Assembly (NCBI RefSeq): GCF_014836905.1
Contig: NZ_JACSPZ010000002.1
Coordinates: 248,001 to 312,000 of the forward strand
Direction of reading: 5' to 3'
Length of the DNA: 64,000 bases
Source: Solibacillus faecavium
GTDB taxonomy: Bacteria > Bacillota > Bacilli > Bacillales_A > Planococcaceae
Numbering within the stretch: position 1 is the first letter of the stretch; each line of letters starts with the position of its first letter. Shown here one piece after another: positions 35,279 through 44,359 of this stretch. The translations under genes and the position numbers were made by a program. The notes beneath the pieces are model-generated. The model had not been told where the DNA came from. It ran no database searches and saw only the letters and a program-made list of their open reading frames with translations.

Positions 35279-35704
35279 TTAGCCCTTAATTCTTGCCACT
35301 TCTGCATATTTTGCATCCCAAGCTGGGTCTACTTTTTTTAATGCTACCGGGCGGAAATTTTCCTTTTTCACTAAAATATGCTGAGACTTCGCCGTTACTG
35401 CAACAGTCCCGTCTTCATGTAAAATTTCATAGCCATATGTAGTGCGCAGCTTCGTATGCTCCTCAATCCAAGTCCGTACTGTCGCAGTTTGACCATAGCG
35501 CATCGCTGCCTTGTACTGAATCGAAAAATCCATCACTGGCGATAAGTAGCCATCTTCTTCAAGCTTTGCATAATTAAAACCTAAATCCTTTAAAATTTGC
35601 GTACGCCCTATTTCGCACCATACAAGGTAATTCGCATGATACACGACACCCATCTGATCGGTTTCGGCATAGCGTACTTCTACTGTTGTTTCTGAAATAA
35701 ACAT
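35279..35704 (-). CDS. acyl-CoA thioesterase, 4-hydroxybenzoyl-CoA thioesterase family
   Basis: A 141-residue hotdog-fold protein. The motif RYAETDQMGVVYHANYLVWCEIGR, with catalytic Asp in ETDQMG, is typical of the YbgC/YneP group that hydrolyses short acyl-CoAs. The rest, MDFSIQYKAAMRYGQTATVRTW and VTAKSQHILV, fits the fold. AGAGGTGAATTGA precedes the ATG. Monocistronic with its own terminator. The natural substrate is uncertain. Confidence 0.88.
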   Translation of the reverse strand: MFISETTVEVRYAETDQMGVVYHANYLVWCEIGRTQILKDLGFNYAKLEEDGYLSPVMDFSIQYKAAMRYGQTATVRTWIEEHTKLRTTYGYEILHEDGTVAVTAKSQHILVKKENFRPVALKKVDPAWDAKYAEVARIKG

Positions 35705-35848
35705 TCAATTCACCTCTAGAAGGTATTATAGCGTTAATAATGGCGATGTGTAACGAAAAATAATTTAAATTCTAATTCATTTATGTTCGAATGCCCCGAA
35801 TCAGTTCCCCATCGTTGAATAGGATAACGGAGAAGGAGGTGATTTTTC

Positions 35849-36019
35849 ATGGGATACCAAGGTGGATACCAAGGTAATACTAACAACTACGGAAACTACG
35901 GTGGTGGTTACGGTGGTGGTTACGGTGGTGGCAACGGCGGCGGTACTGGTTCAACATTCGCTTTAATCGTTGTTTTATTCATTCTTTTAATTATTGTCGG
36001 CGCTACTTTCATCTACTAA
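35849..36019 (+). CDS. YjcZ family sporulation protein
   Basis: A 56-residue protein with a strong GGAGAAGGAGGTG ribosome site. A Gly/Tyr/Asn-rich repeat region (GYQGGYQGN, then NYGNYGGGYGGGYGGG) is followed by a single C-terminal TM segment (STFALIVVLFILLIIVGATFIY). This is the YjcZ/sporulation small-protein family, found in spores or at the forespore membrane. It implies a spore-former. A terminator follows. Too short for many gene finders. Confidence 0.88.
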   Translation: MGYQGGYQGNTNNYGNYGGGYGGGYGGGNGGGTGSTFALIVVLFILLIIVGATFIY

Positions 36020-36053
36020 AATCTTTGTGCCTAAAATCATCTGTTGCTAACGG

Positions 36054-36090
36054 TTAAAAGGGTCACCTCCCCCGAGTGACCCTTTTAGTA
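36054..36090. terminator. bidirectional intrinsic terminator
   Basis: TAAAAGGGTCAC and GTGACCCTTTTA arms with a 9-base loop, between the YjcZ gene and ligD, which converge. Confidence 0.85.
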
Positions 36091-36131
36091 TTTGTTATCC
36101 GTACAAAATTACTTCCAACGCTCCAAAATAT

Positions 36132-37979
36132 TTATCCTAAACCATTAATTTGATCAAGCGCTGATTTAAACGCTTGTTTTTCACCGATTTCTCTAAATTC
36201 TCTAAATGGATTACCGAGTGTACGCATCCGTTCCATTACATGGATAGTCGTAAACTTTTTTGGCTTTAACTGTTCGTTAACCTCATCCCAATATAAGGGC
36301 GCGGCTACCAATCCATTGGCATTACCACGCGTAGAATAGGGCGCTACGATTGTCTTACCTTCCCTGTGCTGGACATAATCCAAATATAATCTATTTCCCC
36401 TATTTTTTTTAAGCCGCTCAATTGTAAACCATTCGGGATATTGCTGCTCTAAAAATTTACATATAAATTCGGTAAAAACCCCGGTTTCTTCATATGTAAA
36501 AGTATTAAACGGCAAGGGAATATAAACTTGCATGCCCTTTCCACCTGAAGTTTTGATAAATGATTGAAGATTAAAATGATCCAGTATAACTTTAAGCTTT
36601 AATGCTGCATTCACTGCCAAATGAAATTCTTCGACGGATGGCGGGTCCAAGTCAAAGACAATCTCGGTCGGTTTATCCGTATGAATTGTCTGAAATGGAA
36701 TATGGAATTCTATAGCTAACTGGTTTCCTAGCCATAAAAGCGTTTCGATATTATTACAAATCACATAATTTGTCTCATCCGCAATATGCGTTGTTACATA
36801 GTCCGGTATATTTTCCAAGTAGTTCTTTTGATAAAAACTTTCCCCCGGTAAGCCATGAGGATAACGAATAACAGTTAACAGACGGTCCTTTAAAAAAGGC
36901 ATCATAAAAGGTGCTGTCTCTTGAAGGTAGAGTAAAAAATCATCTTTAATAATTGCATTCACAGGGAATACGGGTTTTTCCGGATGTGTTACAGCTACAT
37001 TTTCAGGTATTGGATTTAACTGACGTTGCATACTTTTCCAATGGCATTCTTCCGGATTTATATTATGCTGGAACGCATGAAATCTTGGTTCCCTTAATTT
37101 AGTGCCATCAAAATCAATACACGCAATCGAAACACATATCGAAGCAGGGATTTCCGATATTTCATTTCCTAGTAATGTGCCATATGTGTTAAAAAAAGTT
37201 GTAAGTGTTTTGTATTCTTCTTCTTTTAAACCGTGTTTAAATGAGACAATTTCCTGTAATGTACCCTCTTTAAAAATTGCTCCGGCAAAAAAACCATTAG
37301 ATTTATCGAACTTTGTTAAAATAACATCTACATATTTCCAGTTTTTTATTTTTATCCAGCTAGCAGTTCTTGTTCCTTCCATCCATTTACTTGTTTTTTT
37401 CTTGGCAATAAGCCCTTCCCCGTTATGTGTTTTCACATTCTGCCAAACAAAAGCGCTATCTTCAAAAGTATCTATAGCCTGCAGTCGCCTAGCGTTCATG
37501 TAATTTATTGTAGTAGGGAGATTGATCGTATCGAACAGCTTATTAAGCATTTGCTTTCTAGTAGTCAACTGGCTATTAATTTTTGACTTTCCCTCATAGA
37601 TCAGTAAATCAAAAGCAATATAATGACAAGGAAAAGTATCTGCCTGGGATTCAATCGTTTCGGCATTATTCATTCTTCCCCGCTTTTGTACTACTGAAAA
37701 TTCACTATGGTAATTATTAGTTAAATAAACTAATTCCCCGTCGAGAATTACAGGTAAATATGGTGCTATCTCGTCATAAATACGCTCACAGTAATTTATA
37801 ATTTCCGGGAATTTATCATTAAGTATATTGCCGTTTCTCGATTTTAAAATAGGAAAATGCATTCCTTCATCCCAGGAAAGAATACAGCGGTACCCATCAT
37901 ACTTTGGTTCATATAACCAATCACCAACTGGTATTTCATTTGAATCAGTTAATAACATTGGTTTCAAATTTCCAACCAA
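36132..37979 (-). CDS. ligD: non-homologous end-joining DNA ligase LigD
   Basis: A 615-residue two-domain repair enzyme. The N-terminal ATP-dependent ligase has the catalytic Lys26 in YEPKYDGYR and later motifs such as VILDGELVYL and NGEGLIAKKK. The C-terminal domain (from about residue 325) is the primase-like polymerase with FDLDPP (near 441) and KTSGGKGMQVYIPL. This ligase-polymerase order without a nuclease domain is the Bacillus YkoU type. The start is weakly marked (TTG at 37979, or a codon a little downstream). It is divergent from ku, with which it repairs double-strand breaks, chiefly in spores. Confidence 0.93.
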   Translation of the reverse strand: MVGNLKPMLLTDSNEIPVGDWLYEPKYDGYRCILSWDEGMHFPILKSRNGNILNDKFPEIINYCERIYDEIAPYLPVILDGELVYLTNNYHSEFSVVQKRGRMNNAETIESQADTFPCHYIAFDLLIYEGKSKINSQLTTRKQMLNKLFDTINLPTTINYMNARRLQAIDTFEDSAFVWQNVKTHNGEGLIAKKKTSKWMEGTRTASWIKIKNWKYVDVILTKFDKSNGFFAGAIFKEGTLQEIVSFKHGLKEEEYKTLTTFFNTYGTLLGNEISEIPASICVSIACIDFDGTKLREPRFHAFQHNINPEECHWKSMQRQLNPIPENVAVTHPEKPVFPVNAIIKDDFLLYLQETAPFMMPFLKDRLLTVIRYPHGLPGESFYQKNYLENIPDYVTTHIADETNYVICNNIETLLWLGNQLAIEFHIPFQTIHTDKPTEIVFDLDPPSVEEFHLAVNAALKLKVILDHFNLQSFIKTSGGKGMQVYIPLPFNTFTYEETGVFTEFICKFLEQQYPEWFTIERLKKNRGNRLYLDYVQHREGKTIVAPYSTRGNANGLVAAPLYWDEVNEQLKPKKFTTIHVMERMRTLGNPFREFREIGEKQAFKSALDQINGLG

Positions 37980-38075
37980 CTTTCGTTTTTCTACTATCTT
38001 TCGTTTTTTTTACTAAGACAATACATAAAAATTAATCTTTAGTTCCATAGTAAGGAAAAATGAGGTGAAAAATGC

Positions 38076-38894
38076 ATGCATACTGTCTGGAAAGGAAGTA
38101 TTAGCTTTGGATTAGTCAATATTCCAGTGAAACTTCATGCGGCTACTGAAAATAAGGATATTAAGTTAAGGCAACTTCATAAAGAATGCCATACGCCGAT
38201 TAGCTATAAAAAAGTATGTGAAGGCTGCGAAAAAGAAGTTACTGAAGAAGATATCGTAAAAGCTTACGAGTATTCGAAAAATAAATATGTCGTACTGGAT
38301 GCTGAGGAACTAGAAAATTTACGTAAAGAAAATGAGGATAAATCAGTTGAGATTATTGATTTTGTGAAGTTAGAAGAAATTGATCCCATTTATTTTGAAA
38401 AAACGTATTTCCTGTCACCCGATGCAACAGGATCAAAAGCTTACGCATTACTTAGGAAGACTTTAGAAGAATCCGGTAAGATCGGTGTTGCAAAAATCAT
38501 TATACGCTCCAAAGAACAATTAGCGGTAGTTAGGGTTTACAAGGATGCTTTAGTTATGGAGACAATCCATTTCCCTGATGAGGTAAGAAGTGTCGGTGAT
38601 GTACCAAATATTCCGGATGTGGATACCGTTGTTCAAAAGGAGCTTGATACAGCGCTCATGTTAGTTGAACAATTGACAACCGAGTTTGATCCTTCAAAAT
38701 ATACAGATGAATACCGTACAGCATTAATGCAATTAATTGAAGATAAAAAGGCTGGAAGTACCGTATCCGTAAACGAAAAGCGGCCACTTCCTGATAATGT
38801 TACGGATTTAATGTCGGCCCTTCAAGCATCACTTGATAAAACGAAGAAACCAGCACCAAGAAAGCGTACAACCCGAACGAAGAAAAATGCCTAA
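38076..38894 (+). CDS. ku: Ku protein, non-homologous end joining
   Basis: A 272-residue Ku homologue that binds DNA ends and recruits LigD. It starts MHTVWKGSISFGLVNIPVKL with the family motif HKECHTPISYKKVCEGC, and shows the Ku core up to about residue 230. The C-terminus is a basic tail (KTKKPAPRKRTTRTKKNA), as in many bacterial Ku proteins. GAGGTG lies eight bases before the ATG. It faces away from ligD across a 96-bp region that should hold both promoters. Confidence 0.95.
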   Translation: MHTVWKGSISFGLVNIPVKLHAATENKDIKLRQLHKECHTPISYKKVCEGCEKEVTEEDIVKAYEYSKNKYVVLDAEELENLRKENEDKSVEIIDFVKLEEIDPIYFEKTYFLSPDATGSKAYALLRKTLEESGKIGVAKIIIRSKEQLAVVRVYKDALVMETIHFPDEVRSVGDVPNIPDVDTVVQKELDTALMLVEQLTTEFDPSKYTDEYRTALMQLIEDKKAGSTVSVNEKRPLPDNVTDLMSALQASLDKTKKPAPRKRTTRTKKNA

Positions 38895-38900
38895 AACTAA

Positions 38901-38940
38901 AAGAGCAAACGCGCAAGTTTCATACGTGTTTGCTCTTTCT
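38901..38940. terminator. bidirectional terminator between ku and gpx
   Basis: AAGAGCAAACGCG and CGTGTTTGCTCTT arms (one wobble) with T-run on the plus side. Confidence 0.8.
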
Positions 38941-38963
38941 TATGTGATATGAAAAGCTAACGA

Positions 38964-39509
38964 TTACAATAAATTTTCAATAGCCCTTTCAATATCCAAA
39001 AATGAACTATCCGGCTCAAAGCGTTGAATGACACGACCATTTCGGTCAACGAGAAACTTCGTGAAATTCCATCGAATATTGCGGCCGATTAAATAGTCAG
39101 GATAATTTGTCTGAATCATATCATACAAGTGTTTTTGCTGCATCGTATCACGGACAAACTCCGGGCAATCGACCTCATGCTTTAAATAATTAAATAAAGG
39201 ATGTGTCTCTTTACCATTGACATTTATTTTATCGAATACTTGGTAAGTAACACCGAACTGCGTTTTACATTGCAATGCAGATGTTGCACCATCTTCAGGG
39301 TTCTGCTCACCGAATTGGTTGCATGGAAATGAAAGAACATTAAAACCTTTATTGCCGTACCGTTCATATAATTTTTGTAAATCTTCATATTGATATGTAA
39401 AACCGCAATTACTAGCTGAGTTGACAATTAGCATCACTTGATTCCGATATGTTTCCATTGATAAAATTTCACCGTTCGTTTTTCTTACCAAATAATTATA
39501 AATACTCAT
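38964..39509 (-). CDS. glutathione peroxidase family protein (thiol peroxidase)
   Basis: A 181-residue peroxidase. The peroxidatic Cys35 is in VNSASNCGFTYQ, with a tetrad partner Gln65 in FPCNQFGEQNP and Trp147-Asn148 in RWNFTKFLVDRNG. Bacterial members use thioredoxin or bacillithiol-type thiols rather than glutathione. The motif after Cys35 is GFTYQ, where GFTPQ is more usual. The gene stands alone. Confidence 0.9.
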   Translation of the reverse strand: MSIYNYLVRKTNGEILSMETYRNQVMLIVNSASNCGFTYQYEDLQKLYERYGNKGFNVLSFPCNQFGEQNPEDGATSALQCKTQFGVTYQVFDKINVNGKETHPLFNYLKHEVDCPEFVRDTMQQKHLYDMIQTNYPDYLIGRNIRWNFTKFLVDRNGRVIQRFEPDSSFLDIERAIENLL

Positions 39510-39692
39510 TTAGATCCCCCTAATTTTAAATTTCGGTAAATATTTTATACTACTTTTATATAGTACAAAACATCTATTGAAAAGTAAAAAATTAAGAGAG
39601 ATTATCAGAAATATATTTTTTTCTAAAGAACTTAAGAAATCAACTCTTAAATTTTGATATTATATTATTATATTTCCAATTAGGAGGATACT

Positions 39693-40127
39693 ATGATTAA
39701 ATTAGCTACGATTGAACATGCAACTGTGACAGCACAACTTGCGTTACAACTTTGGCCAGATAATGATTTAGAGGAATTCATTCAAAACATGGAAGTAACG
39801 ATTAAACATCCTAACAGTGCTATCTTTTTGGCATTTAGTGAGGAAGAAGCAATCGGATTTGCTCAGTGTCAGCTTCGACATGACTACGTAGAAGGGACAG
39901 ATTCAAGTCCAGTTGGGTATTTGGAAGGCTTATATGTCGTTGAGCATTGCCGTGAGCGTGGCTTAGCAAAAGGTCTAGTTCAAGCATGTGAACAATGGGC
40001 AAAGGCTAAAGGGTGCAAGGAATTTGCGAGCGATTGTGAACTATCGAATACAGCCAGCTTACACGTACATATTAAATTAGGCTTTACTGAAGCAAACCGC
40101 ATCATTTGCTTTACGAAAAAGCTTTAA
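39693..40127 (+). CDS. aminoglycoside 6'-N-acetyltransferase-like GNAT
   Basis: A 144-residue acetyltransferase that matches the AAC(6')-I pattern: LQLWPDND near the N-terminus, IGFAQCQLRHDYVEGTDSSP, VGYLEGLYVVEHCRERGLAKGLV (acetyl-CoA site), AKGCKEFASDCELSNTASL and LGFTEANRIICFTKKL. Such enzymes acetylate the 6' amino group of aminoglycosides. The gene sits among housekeeping genes with no mobile element near, so it looks like an intrinsic chromosomal copy. Whether it confers resistance cannot be told. GGAGG precedes the ATG. Confidence 0.85.
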   Translation: MIKLATIEHATVTAQLALQLWPDNDLEEFIQNMEVTIKHPNSAIFLAFSEEEAIGFAQCQLRHDYVEGTDSSPVGYLEGLYVVEHCRERGLAKGLVQACEQWAKAKGCKEFASDCELSNTASLHVHIKLGFTEANRIICFTKKL

Positions 40128-40160
40128 ATAAATATGTTTAATTATTTAAGGAGATTGATT

Positions 40161-40658
40161 ATGAAGAAAATTTTATTATGTATAAGCTTCTTATGCATTA
40201 TGTTTACATTAGTAGGTTGTAGTGAACAGGAAGAAGCGGTAACAGGTGAATTTCTTTTAGGGAATTTTGGATTCGAGCTTCTATCAAATGAAACTTATCA
40301 CCTCATTGTTCCATTTGAATGGACAGGAGAATCACCAGTAACAATAGATTCAATTGAGTTAATAAAAAAGGATAATAATCCTATTACTTACGAGGAAGAT
40401 GGGATAAAGTATGAATTTTTCGGTGCTGATCCATTAAAAAAGTCAGGGATTTATGGAAATAGAGATATTGGAGATAAAAAAAGTATTAATAACTTTGAAA
40501 TAGATGGTCAAGGAAAAATAATACTAAAAATAATAGCGGACAATGTAAAGGAAGATAGTGACCGTAAAGTAAAAATAAAATTTAAAAGTAATGGTGAAGA
40601 AAGTGAGAAAATTGTAGAGTGGAAGACTCTTGAACAATTTTCTACAGACAATAATTAA
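40161..40658 (+). CDS. hypothetical lipoprotein
   Basis: A 165-residue exported lipoprotein: MKKILLCISFLCIMFTLVGC contains the lipobox LVGC. The rest is a beta-rich domain (FLLGNFGFELLSNETYHLIV, then FEIDGQGKIILKI) of unknown family. AAGGAG places the start at 40161, not the earlier codon at 40134. It follows the acetyltransferase gene closely and could be cotranscribed with it. Confidence 0.8.
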   Translation: MKKILLCISFLCIMFTLVGCSEQEEAVTGEFLLGNFGFELLSNETYHLIVPFEWTGESPVTIDSIELIKKDNNPITYEEDGIKYEFFGADPLKKSGIYGNRDIGDKKSINNFEIDGQGKIILKIIADNVKEDSDRKVKIKFKSNGEESEKIVEWKTLEQFSTDNN

Positions 40659-40730
40659 AGGTACTCCCTTTGTTTACTAACTGGTAGCGTTATAATGTTA
40701 TGCTGCAACTACTCCCGTTATTAATACATA

Positions 40731-41468
40731 TCATATTAGCCTTTGAATAAACTCGATTAAAATCGGGTTTATTTTTACGGCATTACGCATCGGGAAATCA
40801 TGACCTGCTTTAGAAATAGTCGCTACATTACAATGCTTATTTTCCCCTAGCAATTTAAGTGATTCTCTTATATCTTTGCTTTCACGCTCACCACAAATCG
40901 CTAGCATTGGTACTGAAACTGTATAAAAGTGAGGTAGATTGATTATATTTAACGTTTCAGTGAAAAACGCCTTGTAATTCTCTTCGGTAATTTTTTGAGC
41001 ATACGCCACCATATCATTCGCCTGCTCCTTCGAATAATTCCAATACCTTCCCTGCATTTTTACAATCCAATTAAAACGCAGCAACTTTACAGTTATAGGG
41101 GCAAATTTACAATACATTTGAATCGTCTTTTCATTCGGGCATATATTCGCACTAAAAAATACAGCAAATGAAAACAGCTCCGGATTGTCACTTACTAATT
41201 TGACCGCAAGCTGTGCGCCTATAGAATGACCAATAATACCAACTTTCGGCTTATTAAGTGACCGGATCAATTCCACAATTTCCTGCGATAATTTTTCAGG
41301 TTCGTAAAGTATTTCAACTGACTTTCCTGCGCCATATAAATGAGGTAAAACGATATGATAGTCTTTTAATAAGCTATATTGCTGTGTAAATGTATGTACT
41401 GCCATTGCCCCATGTAAAAGTATGATTGTCGGACGATTAGGATCCCCGTATTGTTCGTAATAAATCAA
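40731..41468 (-). CDS. alpha/beta hydrolase
   Basis: A 245-residue alpha/beta-hydrolase. The oxyanion region is ILLHGAM, the nucleophile elbow GHSIGAQLA, a candidate acid lies in CGERESKD, and the catalytic His is in KAGHDFPM. The start is TTG with GAGGGGGTG upstream. The substrate is not evident. It is followed downstream by no clear terminator before the convergent lipoprotein gene. Confidence 0.86.
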   Translation of the reverse strand: MIYYEQYGDPNRPTIILLHGAMAVHTFTQQYSLLKDYHIVLPHLYGAGKSVEILYEPEKLSQEIVELIRSLNKPKVGIIGHSIGAQLAVKLVSDNPELFSFAVFFSANICPNEKTIQMYCKFAPITVKLLRFNWIVKMQGRYWNYSKEQANDMVAYAQKITEENYKAFFTETLNIINLPHFYTVSVPMLAICGERESKDIRESLKLLGENKHCNVATISKAGHDFPMRNAVKINPILIEFIQRLI

Positions 41469-41502
41469 ATTTACACCCCCTCGTTATTTTTATCGTACCA
41501 AA

Positions 41503-41533
41503 AATTGGCTTATCAAGTTTAGATAAGCCAATT
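41503..41533 (-). terminator. terminator of the BstA-like gene
   Basis: AATTGGCTTATC and GATAAGCCAATT with a 7-base loop, followed on the minus strand by TTTGG. Confidence 0.8.
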
Positions 41534-41546
41534 CTGTAAAGAGCTA

Positions 41547-42056
41547 TTATTTTGATAATGCGATTTTAATATGGGCTAAATGATGTTCTTCATGCCATGC
41601 CAGTTTCGCTACCTTAGTCGCTACATAAATTTCGCCATTTGTTTCGTGCGTGAATACACGTCCTAATTGTTCTTCTGTTAAATGATGCGTTAAAGCGACA
41701 ATACGCTCATTAATCCCCTCCAGCATTTTCAGAGAACTTTCAACAGGAAGCTCTGTATCCGGTAGAACTGCCCATTTTTCTTCATCAAAAGCCGGTACCG
41801 TAGGATTTTTATCTGTTAACGCAAGTTTTAAACGCTGATACATATTCAGCTGTGAGTCTGCAATATGATGCACAAGCTGGCGGACTGTCCAGGCGCCGTC
41901 CCGGTAAGTTTTGTTCAATTCCTCGTCACTTAAACCGTCAACAGTTTCAAATAGACGAGTTGAATAAGTCTCTATTTGTTTTGCCCACTCTTGAATATTA
42001 TTTAAAGTCACCTTTTCAGGAACTTGTAATTTACCAATTGGAAATTGTACATCCAT
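41547..42056 (-). CDS. DinB superfamily protein, BstA/YfiT-like
   Basis: A 169-residue four-helix-bundle protein. FPIGKLQVPEKVT at the N-terminus, YRDGAWTVRQLVHHIADSQL and the C-terminal WHEEHHLAHI carry the three-histidine metal site of B. subtilis YfiT, a bacillithiol S-transferase. The likely role is conjugating bacillithiol to toxic electrophiles. The earlier in-frame TTG at 42086 lacks a ribosome site; the ATG of MDVQF at 42056 is preceded by AGGCGG. It lies directly after the CoA-transferase gene, only 36 bases away. Confidence 0.83.
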   Translation of the reverse strand: MDVQFPIGKLQVPEKVTLNNIQEWAKQIETYSTRLFETVDGLSDEELNKTYRDGAWTVRQLVHHIADSQLNMYQRLKLALTDKNPTVPAFDEEKWAVLPDTELPVESSLKMLEGINERIVALTHHLTEEQLGRVFTHETNGEIYVATKVAKLAWHEEHHLAHIKIALSK

Positions 42057-42092
42057 CTTTTGAAACACCGCCTTTTTTCCGTACAATTACTA

Positions 42093-43613
42093 CTAGTTAT
42101 TAATTTTTATATCATCAACTAACATTGTTCCATGCTCTTTTAAATTCGTATGGAAAGAAAATGCCTTTTCTAGAATATGTGGTGTTTGACCGCCGACTTT
42201 TTCTTTCGCCTCTTCAAAGTAGGCACGTAATTGCGCGCGATATTTAGGATGCGCAATTTCAATTAACTTTTCGGCTCTCTTTACTGGTGGAAGCCCGCGA
42301 AGATCCGCATATCCTTGCTCTGTAACAATAACATCCACATCATGCTCTGTATGGTCAATATGCGACACGAATGGAACGATTGTTGAAATGGCACCATTTT
42401 TTGCTAAAGAAGATGTTACAAAAATTGTAATTCGGGCATTACGTGCAAAGTCACCTGAACCACCAATACCGTTCATAATTTTTGTACCGTTTACGTGTGT
42501 TGAATTAACATTTCCATAAATGTCTACCTCAAGGGCAGTATTAAATGAAATAACACCTAAACGTCGAATAACTTCCGGATTGTTTGAGATTTCCTGTGGT
42601 CTAAACATAATCTTATCTTTATATTTCTCTAAATCCTCTGCCAATTGATCAACGCGTTTTTTCGATAGTGAGAATGCAGTACCCGCTGCGAATTTCACGA
42701 TTCCCGCGTCGATTAGATCGAACACGCCATCTTGCAGTACTTCAGAAAACACTTCTATATCCTTAAATTGTGATTTTTGCATGCCATTTAAAACCGCATT
42801 TGCAACCGATCCAACTCCCGATTGTAATGGAGCTAATGACTCTGGTAATTTGCCCGCTTCCACTTCACTTGCAAAGAAATCTAATAAGTGATCTGCAATT
42901 TGCTGTGTTTCTTCATTTGGCTCAAATAACGGTGAAGGCACATCAGGCTGTTCCGATAATACGATCCCTTTTACCTTGGCTGGATCTACTTTAATCCCGA
43001 TATCACCAATACGGTCTGCCACACCGTATACAGGAATTTCTTTACGTTCACCTTGTGCCTTCTGAACATAAATATCATGAAGTCCTTCATAAGCTTTTGG
43101 TGCCGTCGTATTAATTTCGATGATAACGTTTTCAGCTTTTTCAACAAAAACAGGCGAATTCCCTACCGAACCAGTCGGAATAATTAGCCCATCTTCTGTA
43201 ATAGCAGCAGCTTCGATAATAGCATAATCGATTTTCCCTAACGATCCTTTTCTCACTTCTTCTGCTGTATGAGATAAATGCTGATCAATATAGAATATTT
43301 CTCCAGCATTGATTTTCCCGCGCATAACGGCATTCCCCTGATAAGGAACACGTAAGTTAATAATATCCGCCTCAGCCATCGATTGATCTGCAGTTGGACC
43401 TAAAGATGCGCCAGTATATAAATTGACTTTGAAATTTTCTTTCTCACCACGTTTAGATAGTGCAAGTGGAAATTCTTTTGGCTCCCCGAAAAGTGTAAAA
43501 CCACTCATTCCAAGGTTCATACCGTCCTCAATCCAAGAAGCGGCCTCTTCTGCCGAAACAACTTTACTTAAAAACGCTTCATTTCTGATGAATTGACTTA
43601 AATCTTTTTCCAT
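42093..43613 (-). CDS. succinate/acetate CoA-transferase (acetyl-CoA hydrolase family)
   Basis: A 506-residue enzyme of the acetyl-CoA hydrolase/transferase family. GSGDFARNARITIFVTSS and the active-site-type stretch VIVTEQGYADLRGLPPVKRAEKLI are characteristic. It probably moves CoA between acetyl or propionyl and succinate groups, tying acetate use to the TCA cycle, which fits the acetate permease genes earlier in the window. GGGGTG is seven bases from the ATG at 43613. Confidence 0.9.
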   Translation of the reverse strand: MEKDLSQFIRNEAFLSKVVSAEEAASWIEDGMNLGMSGFTLFGEPKEFPLALSKRGEKENFKVNLYTGASLGPTADQSMAEADIINLRVPYQGNAVMRGKINAGEIFYIDQHLSHTAEEVRKGSLGKIDYAIIEAAAITEDGLIIPTGSVGNSPVFVEKAENVIIEINTTAPKAYEGLHDIYVQKAQGERKEIPVYGVADRIGDIGIKVDPAKVKGIVLSEQPDVPSPLFEPNEETQQIADHLLDFFASEVEAGKLPESLAPLQSGVGSVANAVLNGMQKSQFKDIEVFSEVLQDGVFDLIDAGIVKFAAGTAFSLSKKRVDQLAEDLEKYKDKIMFRPQEISNNPEVIRRLGVISFNTALEVDIYGNVNSTHVNGTKIMNGIGGSGDFARNARITIFVTSSLAKNGAISTIVPFVSHIDHTEHDVDVIVTEQGYADLRGLPPVKRAEKLIEIAHPKYRAQLRAYFEEAKEKVGGQTPHILEKAFSFHTNLKEHGTMLVDDIKINN

Positions 43614-44012
43614 TAACAATCACCCCAAAATAGTTTTTTAATTCGTTGTTACGATGAATTTTTATGAAATTCATATTGCCAATTAAAAAATCCAAGACAC
43701 TATATTTTTTAATTGCCTTATATATATTGTAATGAGAGCATTCCCGTTCGTCTATTACATCATACCTATCATAATGATAGAAATAATCTATTATCTTAGT
43801 AAAGAGATTAATATAAAAAATCGGATTAAGGAATTGTTGAATCCCTTTAATCCGATGCTTTAACGCTATAAAGACTACTTAAATTACTCTTGCAAATTAT
43901 ATCAAAATCATAATATATATTTATGAATAATTTATCATAGGCTATTTTTTATATCCGGTACTTACAAAGGCTAAAAATTGTGCGATTTCAAGCTACGAAA
44001 TGAACTCAGACT
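43614..44012. other. 399-bp intergenic stretch
   Basis: Holds the promoter region of the CoA-transferase gene and, near 43820-43855, the terminator of the czcD-czrA unit. No gene seen. Confidence 0.5.
43814..43855 (-). terminator. terminator of czcD-czrA
   Basis: On the minus strand ATCGGATTAAAGGGA pairs with TCCTTAATCCGAT, followed by TTTTTTAT. Distance from the czrA stop is about 160 bases. Confidence 0.75.
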
Positions 44013-44339
44013 TTAATGCTTTGCATGATCAATTGCCTGGTGAAGCAGGTTAATAATATGATCATCGTCACTTGAATAATACAATGTAGTTCCTTCCCGA
44101 CGGAACTTTACTAAGCGCAGATTTTTCAAAAAACGCAATTGATGGGAAACAGCGGATTGATTTAAATCTAGCTTTTCCGCTATATCATTTACAGAATGTT
44201 CCTCACAGCATAACATGTTTAAAATACGAATCCGCGTAGGATCACTTAATGCTTTAAATGTTTGCGATACGACAAATAAAGTTTCGTCATCCAGCTCGTG
44301 TTGTGTTCTTTTTTCTATCGACATATTATTAACACTCAT
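44013..44339 (-). CDS. czrA: ArsR/SmtB metal sensor, CzrA type
   Basis: A 108-residue winged-helix repressor. The DNA-reading helix is [17 protein letters not shown]. The C-terminal helix carries Asp92, His94, His105 and His108, spaced exactly as the alpha-5 zinc/cobalt site of CzrA. There is no alpha-3 cysteine box of the ArsR/CadC type. It follows czcD by 20 bases and should repress the operon until zinc or cobalt rises, via the operator before czcD. Confidence 0.9.
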   Translation of the reverse strand: MSVNNMSIEKRTQHELDDETLFVVSQTFKALSDPTRIRILNMLCCEEHSVNDIAEKLDLNQSAVSHQLRFLKNLRLVKFRREGTTLYYSSDDDHIINLLHQAIDHAKH

Positions 44340-44359
44340 TTCTTATTAAATTAAAGGTA

